NCBI GenBank assembly: GCA_947505635.1
Contig: CANNLR010000002.1
Coordinates: 1 to 39,035 of the forward strand
Direction of reading: 5' to 3'
From: Chlamydiota bacterium
Lineage (GTDB): Bacteria > Chlamydiota > Chlamydiia > Chlamydiales > Rhabdochlamydiaceae
DNA: 39,035 nucleotides
The notes under the pieces: generated by a model
What the model saw: the letters and a program-made list of their open reading frames with translations, nothing else
Database searches by the model: none
Told to the model about the DNA's origin: nothing
Program-made: the position numbers and the translations under genes
Shown here: positions 9,069 through 18,466 of the stretch, one piece after another
How the letters are laid out: each line of letters opens with the position of its first letter
Position numbering within the stretch: position 1 is the stretch's first letter

Positions 9069-9833
9069 ATGGGTTATGATTATTGGTCTAAGTATGTACC
9101 CGTAGCGGAAAGAAGGAAGAAGTCTGCTAAAAACGCTGCTGATTTACAAAAAAAAGGGATCTATCTCAACCCTGTTGTTATTGTAGGTAGACTCATTGCA
9201 AAGACGTTTTGGGGAAAGTCTTGGTGCCAAAACTTAGAATCGTATAGCGATTATTCTAATCGGTTGCCAAGAGGGCGAACCTACGTTCGTAATGGATCTG
9301 TGATTGACTTACAAGTATCTAAGGGACAAATTAAAGCGCAGGTGTCTGGGTCTTCTATTTATAAAATTGTGATCGATATTGAACCAATGACCGCTGTAAA
9401 ATGGAAGGAGCTCGTGGGTATTTGTTCTGGCAAAATAGACTCTTTAATAGAGCTTTTACAGGGTAAATTTTCTAAGGGAGTTATGGAAATTTTAACAGAA
9501 AAAGAAACAGGGCTTTTTCCCAAACCTGAAGAAATCTCCATGAGATGTTCTTGTCCAGATAGCGCAAGCATGTGTAAGCATATTGCTGCTGTCTTATATG
9601 GCATTGGAGCTGCCTTAGATGAGAAGCCTGAGTATCTTTTTCAGCTAAGGCAAGTAGATCAGGTAGATCTGATTGCAACGGCAAGCAATAGTTCCTTGAT
9701 CCAAGAAGGTTCAAGAGAGTCTTCTTTAAGCGATGATGATCTATCATCCCTATTTGGTATCGAGATGGAGCCTCAAATAGAAGTTGCTACTTCTCCTAAA
9801 AAGAAGACTTCTATAAAGAAAAATAAAAAATAA
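9069..9833 (+). CDS. SWIM zinc finger protein
   Basis: MRCSCPDSASMCKHIAAVLYGIGAALDEKPEYLFQLR matches CxCx(n)CxH SWIM pattern; starts 2 bp after helicase stop. Confidence 0.9.
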   Translation: MGYDYWSKYVPVAERRKKSAKNAADLQKKGIYLNPVVIVGRLIAKTFWGKSWCQNLESYSDYSNRLPRGRTYVRNGSVIDLQVSKGQIKAQVSGSSIYKIVIDIEPMTAVKWKELVGICSGKIDSLIELLQGKFSKGVMEILTEKETGLFPKPEEISMRCSCPDSASMCKHIAAVLYGIGAALDEKPEYLFQLRQVDQVDLIATASNSSLIQEGSRESSLSDDDLSSLFGIEMEPQIEVATSPKKKTSIKKNKK

Positions 9834-9842
9834 TGGATTGGG

Positions 9843-10232
9843 ATGTTTAATTTAGAATTAAATTGTATCGATTGTAGTAAGGCTCTGTCTAGAGACAATC
9901 AGAACAGCCCCGGAAATAAACTAAAAGAAAAGTGCCATTCTTGCTATAGAAAGGCTCTTGTAGAAAATCAAAAGGATCGATGTTTTTTTTGCGACGGAAC
10001 TAAAACGTCAAACTGGTACCTTGTTTTTAATAAAAAAAAAGAGAGTTTTAAAAGAAAACAAGAGCAAGATTCTAATGAAATGAAGATTTTAAACTCACTC
10101 GGCAACCTAGAGCCGCTTCCGCAAGATGAAAACTGGAGTGGGACTATAGAGGGTTTTTCTGGTGATTTAGGTAAAAAAATACGATTAGTCCAATGCGTAC
10201 GTTGTTATGTTTTAGAAAAGTCTTTTAAGTAA
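9843..10232 (+). CDS. Hypothetical Cys-rich protein, possible zinc-binding
   Basis: Multiple Cys pairs (CIDC, CHSC, CFFC, CVRC); starts 9 bp after the SWIM gene. Confidence 0.7.
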   Translation: MFNLELNCIDCSKALSRDNQNSPGNKLKEKCHSCYRKALVENQKDRCFFCDGTKTSNWYLVFNKKKESFKRKQEQDSNEMKILNSLGNLEPLPQDENWSGTIEGFSGDLGKKIRLVQCVRCYVLEKSFK

Positions 10233-10264
10233 GAGCCCTCTTAAAAACTACTGTAGCTTTGTTC

Positions 10265-11206
10265 TTAAGGTTGGGCTTGAATCTCTTGTGTTCGTATATC
10301 TGCATTTTCTAGCCAGCTAATAAGCTCTTCGGGGTCATCTGTGATGATTCCATCTACATTCATCTCGGTAAGTTCTTTCCATCTTTTTGATTCATTAACT
10401 GTCCAGGGAATGACATGAAATCCCTTAGTTTGTAAGGAAGATACATTGATGAGCTTGCCTAAAAGCGCATGATCTGGAGAGAGAACCGTTACTTTTAAAG
10501 AAGAGGCTAGTTGGAGTAAAAGATCTAATCCTTTACTCAGATCTAAAGGATTAGCAGCTCTTAAGCTTTCTTCGCTAAAGATAAGTCCCAAGTTGGCCTT
10601 AGGGCTCTTTTGACGAAAAGCCGCTAGTACGGCAGGATCAAAAGAGGAGTAGTACACTCGATCCGAAAATCCATTTTGTTCGACAAGATCTATGATCTTG
10701 GCTGCAAGGGTTTCAGGAGTTTCTGAAAAGTGGGGAGATCTCGGATCTCTTTTGATTTCTAGATTAAGGTGAATTGTTTTTGCTTGAGGGTGGGAAGATT
10801 GCTTAATCCACTCAAAAAGTTCTATTAGCGTGGGGATGGGTGTTTTGGGGATGAAGGCTTGCTTTGCAAAGTTAGGATTGAGATGACCCCCTGCATCGAT
10901 TTGTCTGATTTCTGCAAGGGTTAGATCTTTAACTAGGGGGGCTTTTTCAATAGATGAGCCATCTAAATAGGTGCAAAGGTCTTTGTTGATAAAATAATCG
11001 TGATGAATAATACATTCTTGATCAGAGGTTAAGAGGATGTCTAGTTCTAAAACGTGGGCTCTTGCTTTGATAGCAGAGTCAAAAGAGGGGAGGGTGTTTT
11101 CGGGCATCAGAGCTCTTGCTCCTCGATGGCCTTGTACGATAAGAGCCTGAGCATTATTAGAGAAAAACAATGTTCCGCATAGAAGGGAAGGAAAGATAGA
11201 CCCCAT
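10265..11206 (-). CDS. Glycerophosphodiester phosphodiesterase
   Basis: VQGHRGARALMPENTLPSFDSAIKARAHVLELDILLTSDQECIIHHD and C-terminal VIPWTVNESKRWKELTEMNVDGIITDDPEEL. Confidence 0.95.
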   Translation of the reverse strand: MGSIFPSLLCGTLFFSNNAQALIVQGHRGARALMPENTLPSFDSAIKARAHVLELDILLTSDQECIIHHDYFINKDLCTYLDGSSIEKAPLVKDLTLAEIRQIDAGGHLNPNFAKQAFIPKTPIPTLIELFEWIKQSSHPQAKTIHLNLEIKRDPRSPHFSETPETLAAKIIDLVEQNGFSDRVYYSSFDPAVLAAFRQKSPKANLGLIFSEESLRAANPLDLSKGLDLLLQLASSLKVTVLSPDHALLGKLINVSSLQTKGFHVIPWTVNESKRWKELTEMNVDGIITDDPEELISWLENADIRTQEIQAQP

Positions 11207-11334
11207 AGTAACTCCTTTTTTGTTTAAGTTTAGATTAGGCTACTTTTTATTTAGGTGGCAAGCTCTTCTTTGGGCATAAAAAATATTGACATAATTACAA
11301 AAAAACACTTTATTTAATTTTTAACAACGAAATA

Positions 11335-14205
11335 ATGATGGTTTATATTATGCGAAATACCAGGATTCTATTTTCACTGCTTGTAACGTCTGCTTTATTG
11401 AATGATATTCAAGCTGATGGCATTGTTACTTCAGCATCAGAGTGTACGAATAAAACAAAAGAGCCTATGCGCGTAACGATGCGTCATATTGAAGGTAACG
11501 GCGTTGGTTATGATCAAGGGTATAGTACGTTAGAAGGTTTTTTCACCCTCCCTTGTAGTTTAAATGGTTCGTGGATCCCTTTTTTAGATGTTAGAGGTCA
11601 TATATTCAATAATGGAAAGCCAGCAGCAAATGCTGGGCTGGGACTTCGGTATGCAGCTTCTCGTATATGGGGTATTAATACATACTATGATTATCGAAAG
11701 ACAAGTCATTTAAATTATAATCAAATAAGTATGGGTCTTGAATCCTTAGGTAGACTATTAGACTTTCGTATTAATGGATACCTTCCTGTTGGGCAAAAAT
11801 CGGAACATTATGGCACGAAGATGGATGGATTTAAAGGGAATCACCTGATTCTTTCTCGAAAAAAAGAATTCGACATGAAGGGTGCTAATGGGGAAATGGG
11901 GGTACATATCACCAATAATAAGTATGCAGCTCTTTATGCGGCTGCAGGTCCTTACTATCTTGATTATAAAGGGATAAATGCTTGGGGTGGAGAGTTAAGA
12001 CTTGCTTTAGATGTCACAGACTATTTTCGAATCGAAGGAAACACCTCGTATGACAATATTTTCAACTGGATTGCTCAAGGGCAATTTAGCGTAAATATCC
12101 CTTTTGGTGGGAAAAAAACAGTAAGTCCAAAAAAGGGTCGTAGTTGTAAGAATCAAGGCATCATGGCGACAAGAGCTTTGCAAAAAGTTGATCGTAACGA
12201 GATCATTGTTGTTGATAAAAAGACGCAAAAACGTAATGCAATGGACCCAACTACAGGGCAACCTTATGTCTTTATTTTCGTTGATAACACATCTCATAGC
12301 AATGGATCCTATGAATCTCCTTATCATACTCTTACAGCTGCGCAAGATGCTTCATTAGTAAATAACATTATTTATGTTTATCCAGGAAATGGAACGACAT
12401 CAGGGATGGATGCGGGTATCGCATTAAAAGACAACCAACGTTTGTTAAGTTCCAGCTTTGATCATGTTGTAAACACCACATGGGGAGCCTTTACAATAGC
12501 AGCTTCTACAAGCGCTCTTCCCCAGATTACTAATCTGACTGTAGCTGGCAATGTGATTCAACTTGCTAATAACAATGAAATTTCAGGATTTAAGATTTTT
12601 AATAACAATGCCGGAGGCGATGGCATTACAACCGGATCTAGGGCTTCTACTCAGAACCTTCTTGTAACGCATAACATCATCGCTGGGGATGATCATTCAA
12701 GCGCATATGGTGTATCGGTTATTGGGACTACTGGTAATGTTGCTATAACAGAAAATTCCTTTGAGGATCAATCTATCGCAATGCTAATAGAGGGATTTTC
12801 TATTGAAAATGCTGATTATCTTGTTTCTAAAAATAGTATCACATCTTCCAGTACAGGGATGTTCATATATTTTTCTGACTGTGGCAATATGAATACTTCG
12901 ATTTTAGAAAATACTATCTCAACGACCAATGCAAACTTGCAATATGATCAGACAAACACCTCTTCTACTTTGCAAAATTCTCTTGTCGTAGGAAATAACA
13001 GCCTAACATCAACGTTTAGTAATGTTACTACAACGATTGCGGGTGCGGGTAATTTGGATGTAACAATTTCAGATAATACGATTACCGGCTATAGGGGACT
13101 AAATCAAGCCCTCAGTGACTCTAGCGTAGTTACAGTAACTATGGATAATAACATAGTTAATAGTGGTGATACTGCTTCCAATATAACTGCCTCAGGTACT
13201 GTGAATTTAACGGCTACTATTTCTGGTAATACTATGGAATCTACTACAGGAGATGGATGTAGTAATACCTTTACGGACTCTGCCATAGTTGCCTTGACTA
13301 TTAATAACAACACACTAAGAACCCATGCAATTGGGGCTGCTAATCGTATAGCTTCATTAGATGATGTAACTTTAACCGCTACAATTTCGGATAATACTGT
13401 AACATCCACTTTAGGCGGGGGATTTTTTCAAACATTCTATACTTCTAGCGTAGGGACCCTTGTTATAAGTAGAAATAATATCAATGTAGCTATCTTTGGA
13501 CTTGCGCTCACTGAAAATGATGCAGCCAATGTTACCTATTCTGTAAGTAACAATACTATAACAAATTCTTCAGGAAGTGCTGTGTTTTTACGTTATTCAG
13601 ACTTTAGCGTAGTAAGTGGCAATATCAGTGACAATATAATTGCTGCTGCTGGATCTTGTTTATTGAGTAGAGCAACGGATCAAGCAAACCTTACTTATGT
13701 GATTTCTGACAATGATCTTACATCGGCAATTAATTCAACTATAAATATAAGCGGTGTTGATCTAACTGTAACATCAGCTACAGTTGAGAATAATACCATT
13801 TCTTCTGGTTTATACGGCATCGCTTTATCGAACGTGGATGTGGATCTTTCAGCTACTCCTATGGCAACATATCTAGTAACAGGAAATACATTTAATGCAC
13901 TAGGAAATAGTGGGGTCTACGTTAACAATTCTGCTAACAGTACTGTAACTTCTACTATTTTGAATAATACATTTACGGAAGTTCCTGTAGCAGGATTGCC
14001 TTATACTCTTGTATCGGCTTCTGATTCTGCATTAGAGTGTGTGAAGTTCCAGGGCAACAAGGTATCACCAGTGCCTACTGCCTCGGAAAATGATTTTGAA
14101 TTTGCACAGGCTGGTGGAAGTACGTTTAACTTAGTAAACCCAACACTTAATGTTGGCTACATTACTAAGACAGGAACGATCAACACCGTAAGTAGTTGCG
14201 AATAA
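11335..14205 (+). CDS. Putative inverse autotransporter (intimin/invasin-like beta-barrel) with C-terminal beta-helix-like passenger
   Basis: Signal-like N-terminus; DQGYSTLEGFFTLP..FLDVRGHIFNNGKPAANAGLGLRYAASRIWGINTYYDYR...QISMGLESLGRLLDFRINGYLPVG barrel pattern; then ~20 residue degenerate repeats with (I/V)S.N.I/NNNT. ATG at 11350 also possible start. Confidence 0.83.
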   Translation: MMVYIMRNTRILFSLLVTSALLNDIQADGIVTSASECTNKTKEPMRVTMRHIEGNGVGYDQGYSTLEGFFTLPCSLNGSWIPFLDVRGHIFNNGKPAANAGLGLRYAASRIWGINTYYDYRKTSHLNYNQISMGLESLGRLLDFRINGYLPVGQKSEHYGTKMDGFKGNHLILSRKKEFDMKGANGEMGVHITNNKYAALYAAAGPYYLDYKGINAWGGELRLALDVTDYFRIEGNTSYDNIFNWIAQGQFSVNIPFGGKKTVSPKKGRSCKNQGIMATRALQKVDRNEIIVVDKKTQKRNAMDPTTGQPYVFIFVDNTSHSNGSYESPYHTLTAAQDASLVNNIIYVYPGNGTTSGMDAGIALKDNQRLLSSSFDHVVNTTWGAFTIAASTSALPQITNLTVAGNVIQLANNNEISGFKIFNNNAGGDGITTGSRASTQNLLVTHNIIAGDDHSSAYGVSVIGTTGNVAITENSFEDQSIAMLIEGFSIENADYLVSKNSITSSSTGMFIYFSDCGNMNTSILENTISTTNANLQYDQTNTSSTLQNSLVVGNNSLTSTFSNVTTTIAGAGNLDVTISDNTITGYRGLNQALSDSSVVTVTMDNNIVNSGDTASNITASGTVNLTATISGNTMESTTGDGCSNTFTDSAIVALTINNNTLRTHAIGAANRIASLDDVTLTATISDNTVTSTLGGGFFQTFYTSSVGTLVISRNNINVAIFGLALTENDAANVTYSVSNNTITNSSGSAVFLRYSDFSVVSGNISDNIIAAAGSCLLSRATDQANLTYVISDNDLTSAINSTINISGVDLTVTSATVENNTISSGLYGIALSNVDVDLSATPMATYLVTGNTFNALGNSGVYVNNSANSTVTSTILNNTFTEVPVAGLPYTLVSASDSALECVKFQGNKVSPVPTASENDFEFAQAGGSTFNLVNPTLNVGYITKTGTINTVSSCE

Positions 14206-14221
14206 GTAATAAATTTAGATC

Positions 14222-14269
14222 AAAAGCCGTAAATCCCAGCTATTGTAGTAAGATTTACGGCTTTTTTTA
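14222..14269 (+). terminator. Intrinsic terminator of the inverse autotransporter gene
   Basis: AAAAGCCGTAAATC-ccagctattgtagtaa-GATTTACGGCTTTTTTT. Confidence 0.92.
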
Positions 14270-14410
14270 CAGATAAATATATTTTTTAATTTTATATGTA
14301 TTTTTATTGCAGTATTTTACGTTCTCAAATTATTCGCAAATTAAAACAATCTATTTAATTTAATTAATTATTTGATAGAATGTGAATTATAGATAATATG
14401 GAGAAAATAT

Positions 14411-14866
14411 ATGTTAATTACAGAAGAAATAAACCAAGTGATGGGTGATTTACAAAAGAGTGTGGATGCAAATGGTAATATAGATTTACCTACTTTATTA
14501 GCTGAAGTGGTGACATTATTTGAACATCTTAAGTCAGCTTTACCTAGAACAAATCCTAAAGAGCGTACAGATATCGTAGAAAAAATGTCACAATTGCATA
14601 CTTTCTTGCTTAAGGAATCGAAAAGATTATCCAGTCAAACGGGAATTTCAGAAGAACAGATGCTTCGGTTTGCGGAAAATCCTGATAATTTCACGAAAGA
14701 GCAGTGGAATTTATTAGAAAAAGTAAAAAATGTTATGGGTTCGCAAACGAATGAAATTAAAAAAGTTATGGAAGAATTTTATCCTAAATCCTTAGCTGAA
14801 GTAAAAACCTCAGCTAGTAAGGGGAAGGAAAAGAAAAGAAAAAATCGAGATATAAAAAGAGCATAA
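14411..14866 (+). CDS. Hypothetical helical protein with Lys/Arg-rich C-terminus
   Basis: ORF with GGAG at ~14400 before ATG; C-terminal KGKEKKRKNRDIKRA; no family recognised. Confidence 0.7.
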   Translation: MLITEEINQVMGDLQKSVDANGNIDLPTLLAEVVTLFEHLKSALPRTNPKERTDIVEKMSQLHTFLLKESKRLSSQTGISEEQMLRFAENPDNFTKEQWNLLEKVKNVMGSQTNEIKKVMEEFYPKSLAEVKTSASKGKEKKRKNRDIKRA

Positions 14867-14879
14867 AGCTCTTTTTATA
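14851..14879. terminator. Bidirectional terminator shared by convergent genes
   Basis: TATAAAAAGAGC-ataaa-GCTCTTTTTATA, perfect 12-bp stem containing or touching both stop codons. Confidence 0.85.
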
Positions 14880-16101
14880 GGGCACAAGAGCGTAAAACGG
14901 TTGGAGCCGCCTTTTCTGTGACACAAAGTTTGTCTACAATGACTTCCTGAATTGTGGGATCAGAAGGGGCTTCAAACATCAAATCCATTAGAAGGGTCTC
15001 TACGATCATTCTAAGGGCCCTAGCTCCTGTGCCTGTTTCTTTTGCTTTTTCGGCCATAGCTTGTAAAGAGTCAGGGAGGAAGGTAAGTTTAATCCCTTCT
15101 TCTTTAAACAGTTGTTCGTACTGTTTAACAATGGCATTCTTAGGCTCTGTCAAGATAGATACAAGATCTTCTACACTAAGTTCATTACAATTAGCTATGC
15201 TATTAAATCTTCCTATAAATTCTGGAATCAAGCCAAAGGCAATAAGATCTTCCGGTTCTACCCGAGAAAGAAGATAGTTCGTTTCTGTGGTATCAAAAGT
15301 TCTTGCCTCAGAGGTGTCAAAGCCAATCGTTGTTTTACCAAGTCTTTTAGCTATGATCTTGTCTAGATGAACAAAGGCCCCTCCGACGATAAATAGGATA
15401 TTTTCCGTATTTACTTTGATGTACTCTTGGTTAGGGTGCTTTCTTCCTCCTTTAGGGGGAATATTAGCAACAGTTCCTTCTACGATTTTTAGTAAGGCTT
15501 GTTGAACTCCTTCTCCAGAGACATCTCTTGTGATGGATATGTTGCCTGTTGTTTTTCGGATTTTATCAATTTCATCTATATAGATGATGCCCATCTCTGC
15601 TCTAGCAACGTCATTATCAGCTGCTTGTAATAGACGGAGAATTATGTTTTCTACATCTTCGCCCACATAGCCAGCTTCTGTTAGAGTGGTGGCATCTGCG
15701 ATCGCGAAAGGAACATCTAAGACTTGAGCGAGCGTGCGAGCCATCAAAGTTTTACCAGACCCTGTAGGACCTAAAAGCAAAACGTTGGATTTGCTGTATT
15801 CAATTTCGGTCTTTTTATTTAAAGACATGACTCTTTTATAGTGATTATACACACCAACAGAAATCGTTCTTTTGGCTTTTTCTTGTCCTATAACATAGGC
15901 GTCCAATGCCTTCTTGATCTCTTTAGGCTTCAACAGCTTAAGCTCGTGATGGGCTGGCTTTTTACTTAAGATTTCGGTGCAGAGCTTGACACATTTGTCA
16001 CAAATAAAAGAAGAAGGACCGGAGATGAGTTTTTCTACATCTTCTTCAGGTCTTCCGCAAAAGGAACAAGTGGAGGAACGAGGATTTTCTTTTTTTGTCA
16101 T
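14875..16101 (-). CDS. clpX: ATP-dependent Clp protease ATP-binding subunit ClpX
   Basis: N-terminal [20 protein letters not shown] zinc finger, [28 protein letters not shown]-like [12 protein letters not shown]. Confidence 0.98.
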   Translation of the reverse strand: MTKKENPRSSTCSFCGRPEEDVEKLISGPSSFICDKCVKLCTEILSKKPAHHELKLLKPKEIKKALDAYVIGQEKAKRTISVGVYNHYKRVMSLNKKTEIEYSKSNVLLLGPTGSGKTLMARTLAQVLDVPFAIADATTLTEAGYVGEDVENIILRLLQAADNDVARAEMGIIYIDEIDKIRKTTGNISITRDVSGEGVQQALLKIVEGTVANIPPKGGRKHPNQEYIKVNTENILFIVGGAFVHLDKIIAKRLGKTTIGFDTSEARTFDTTETNYLLSRVEPEDLIAFGLIPEFIGRFNSIANCNELSVEDLVSILTEPKNAIVKQYEQLFKEEGIKLTFLPDSLQAMAEKAKETGTGARALRMIVETLLMDLMFEAPSDPTIQEVIVDKLCVTEKAAPTVLRSCAL

Positions 16102-16178
16102 GAATATAAAAAACGCTGAGTTCTAGGTTGTATTAGCAGGTATCAGCGTTCTCCTTATGTAAAATTTTTCTTTTTTGG

Positions 16179-16772
16179 TTAACTAAGGCGTATTGATTGA
16201 GGAGTGACTTTATCAATAAGTCCATAGGCGCAAGCCTCTTCAGATCCCATGAAGAAATCCCGTTCAGAATCTTCTAAAATCTGGGCAAGGGGTTTTCCTG
16301 TTAAGGTAGCGTTTATGTTTGCGCATAATTGTTTAAGGAAAAGGATCTCTTTAGCTTGTAGAGCAATATCTGCAGATGTCCCTGTGACTCCACCGCTAGG
16401 TTGGTGGATCATGATACGACTATTGGGTAAGGCAAATCGTTTTCCTTTGGTCCCAGCAGCTAAGATAAGGGCTCCCATGGAAGCTGCTTGTCCTAGGCAA
16501 TAAGTGTTGATGTCATAGCTCATGAATCGCATGGTATCAAAGATAGCAAGACCTGAGGTAATAATACCTCCAGGAGAGTTGATATACATATGAATGTCTT
16601 TTTTAGGATCTTCTGCTCTTAAAAAAAGCAGTTGAGCAATGACAGTATTAGCTACCATGTCATTGATTTCTGTGCCAATAAATACGATACGATCTTTTAG
16701 CAGTCTTGAAAAGATGTCCATGGCGCGCTCTCCGCGCCCTGTGTCTTCGATAACATAAGGAATTTGATACAT
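16179..16772 (-). CDS. clpP: ATP-dependent Clp protease proteolytic subunit ClpP
   Basis: [57 protein letters not shown]. Confidence 0.98.
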   Translation of the reverse strand: MYQIPYVIEDTGRGERAMDIFSRLLKDRIVFIGTEINDMVANTVIAQLLFLRAEDPKKDIHMYINSPGGIITSGLAIFDTMRFMSYDINTYCLGQAASMGALILAAGTKGKRFALPNSRIMIHQPSGGVTGTSADIALQAKEILFLKQLCANINATLTGKPLAQILEDSERDFFMGSEEACAYGLIDKVTPQSIRLS

Positions 16773-16850
16773 GAGCCCTACATCCTAGTTAAAAATTAGA
16801 TTTCCCATACTAGGCCACATATTGCCTTGGCCTTAATAAATATGCAAGCT

Positions 16851-18119
16851 TTAGCAGATCAAAGCTTTTTGCTTGGATTGCTCAATGATGTAATCTGTAG
16901 CACTCACAAGCACTTTTTGAGAATACTCTCCAAAAGAACCTGGGGTAACCGTGTTTGTATTTGGAAAGGGGAGGTTCCCTTGTTTAAGCAATGCAGAACA
17001 AAGAAGAGATAGGATGATGCTTTTTTCTGTTTGGGAAGTAAGAAAGCCTATCATTTTTTGTTTTTCTGCTTCTGCAAGAGACTTCCAGTGGTCCATAAAG
17101 GAATTGTCTTGGGCTAGTTGAGATGTTCTGAATTCTAATTCTTTTCGGACAAAAGATTTAGGAAGATCAAAAGAATAGGTTTTTATTAAAAAATCTATAG
17201 CTTGTTCTCTTAGGTTTTCAGATACATAATCATCTGCCTGTTCATTTAGCTGTTTTTCTATTTTATCTTTTAGATCCGCTTCTGAAGAAGCTCCTAGTTT
17301 GCGGAGGAGATCTTCTGTAAGTTCGGGCAAAGTAGCCTGTTCAATCGTTTGAATAGTTAGCTTAACCTTGCTAGGCTTGAAAAGGGCCTTTTCTTCTTCA
17401 GAGGCATCTTCGTCAGCAACGCTTGTGCCTTCTGCAGAATCTCCTGCATTTTTCCCTAAGATAGCATCTTTCATCCAACGAGCCATAGATTTATCTGTTA
17501 CTTCGAAGCGAGTCCCTTTAAATAAAGGGCTAGTAGAGCCATTTTCTTCAAGGATTTCTGCGTCTAAGATTATAAAATCGTTTTCTTGTATAGGTCTTCC
17601 TTCGATAGTATCCCATTTAGCATAAAAAAATAAGGCTTGGCGAATTGTTTCTTCGATTTTGCTTGAATTAACGGCAGGTCTTTCTATAGATTTTAATACG
17701 CAATCGGCTGGGTTTACTAGAGGAACAAGGGGATTTGTTTCGAAAGATAGAGTTAGGGATGCTGTTTCTGGAGATAAGGATTCAACTTGGTAGGAAAAAG
17801 ATTCTTTAGGGTCTAAATTAATAAGAGATGTGAGCTTTTGACATTCTATATAAGATTGTCTTGCAATGTTTTCTTTAGTCGATTTATCGATTTCTTTGGA
17901 GAATGTGTCATAGATTAAATTTTCAGGGGCTTTGCCTCTACGAAATCCAGGAATGGTAACATTTTTATTTACAGATTTAGCGGAAAGGTGTCTGCTTTTT
18001 TCTATTAATCCTTTAGAAGCTGTAACGGAAAATTCTACAACGCAATTTGGTTTTTGATGAACTGTACAACGGATAAGATCGCTGGCAAACTCTTTAGCTT
18101 GATTCTCTGTTGTTTCCAT
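16851..18119 (-). CDS. tig: Trigger factor
   Basis: VTIPGFRRGKAPENLI; acidic PPIase-like region; position upstream of clpP-clpX. Confidence 0.93.
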   Translation of the reverse strand: METTENQAKEFASDLIRCTVHQKPNCVVEFSVTASKGLIEKSRHLSAKSVNKNVTIPGFRRGKAPENLIYDTFSKEIDKSTKENIARQSYIECQKLTSLINLDPKESFSYQVESLSPETASLTLSFETNPLVPLVNPADCVLKSIERPAVNSSKIEETIRQALFFYAKWDTIEGRPIQENDFIILDAEILEENGSTSPLFKGTRFEVTDKSMARWMKDAILGKNAGDSAEGTSVADEDASEEEKALFKPSKVKLTIQTIEQATLPELTEDLLRKLGASSEADLKDKIEKQLNEQADDYVSENLREQAIDFLIKTYSFDLPKSFVRKELEFRTSQLAQDNSFMDHWKSLAEAEKQKMIGFLTSQTEKSIILSLLCSALLKQGNLPFPNTNTVTPGSFGEYSQKVLVSATDYIIEQSKQKALIC

Positions 18120-18160
18120 TGGTTTCTCTCCTTTTAAAGGTAAATAAGCTGTTTAAAAAA

Positions 18161-18231
18161 GCGGGTGATGAGGCTCGAACTCATGACTTTCACGTTGGCA
18201 ACGTGACGCTCTACCACTGAGCTACACCCGC
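18161..18231 (-). tRNA. tRNA-Gly(GCC)
   Basis: Reverse complement GCGGGTGTAGCTCAGTGGTAGAGCGTCACGTTGCCAACGTGAAAGTCATGAGTTCGAGCCTCATCACCCGC folds as cloverleaf, anticodon GCC. Confidence 0.97.
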
Positions 18232-18466
18232 AAAGTTTTATATAGCAAGGAGAGTATAGGCTTTCGGCTTTTTTTTTCATTAACTTTTTTCGTGAAGAGA
18301 AAGATTTTCTGTTTTAAATATTTTTTTAGGAGGGAAAATATGCCTTTTCTTCAAAAATATGATTTTTTCCTTGCGATCGTTCAAGGAAAAAGGTAAAAAG
18401 CATCGGGTACAAGCGACTGAAGTTTTATTAATGACCACAGGGTATGCATAAGGGCACGTATAGGTT

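Noticed and set aside
9359-9747. Two minus-strand ORFs inside the SWIM gene
   Set aside because: Antisense shadows of a clear SWIM zinc finger protein
12007-13409. Minus-strand ORFs inside the inverse autotransporter
   Set aside because: Antisense to repetitive coding sequence; low complexity is a by-product of repeats
12640-13990. Degenerate repeats considered as CRISPR or DNA tandem repeat
   Set aside because: Periodicity is at protein level (beta-helix-like), with no conserved DNA repeat/spacer structure; no CRISPR array seen in the window
14954-15366. Plus-strand ORFs opposite clpX
   Set aside because: Antisense shadows of clpX
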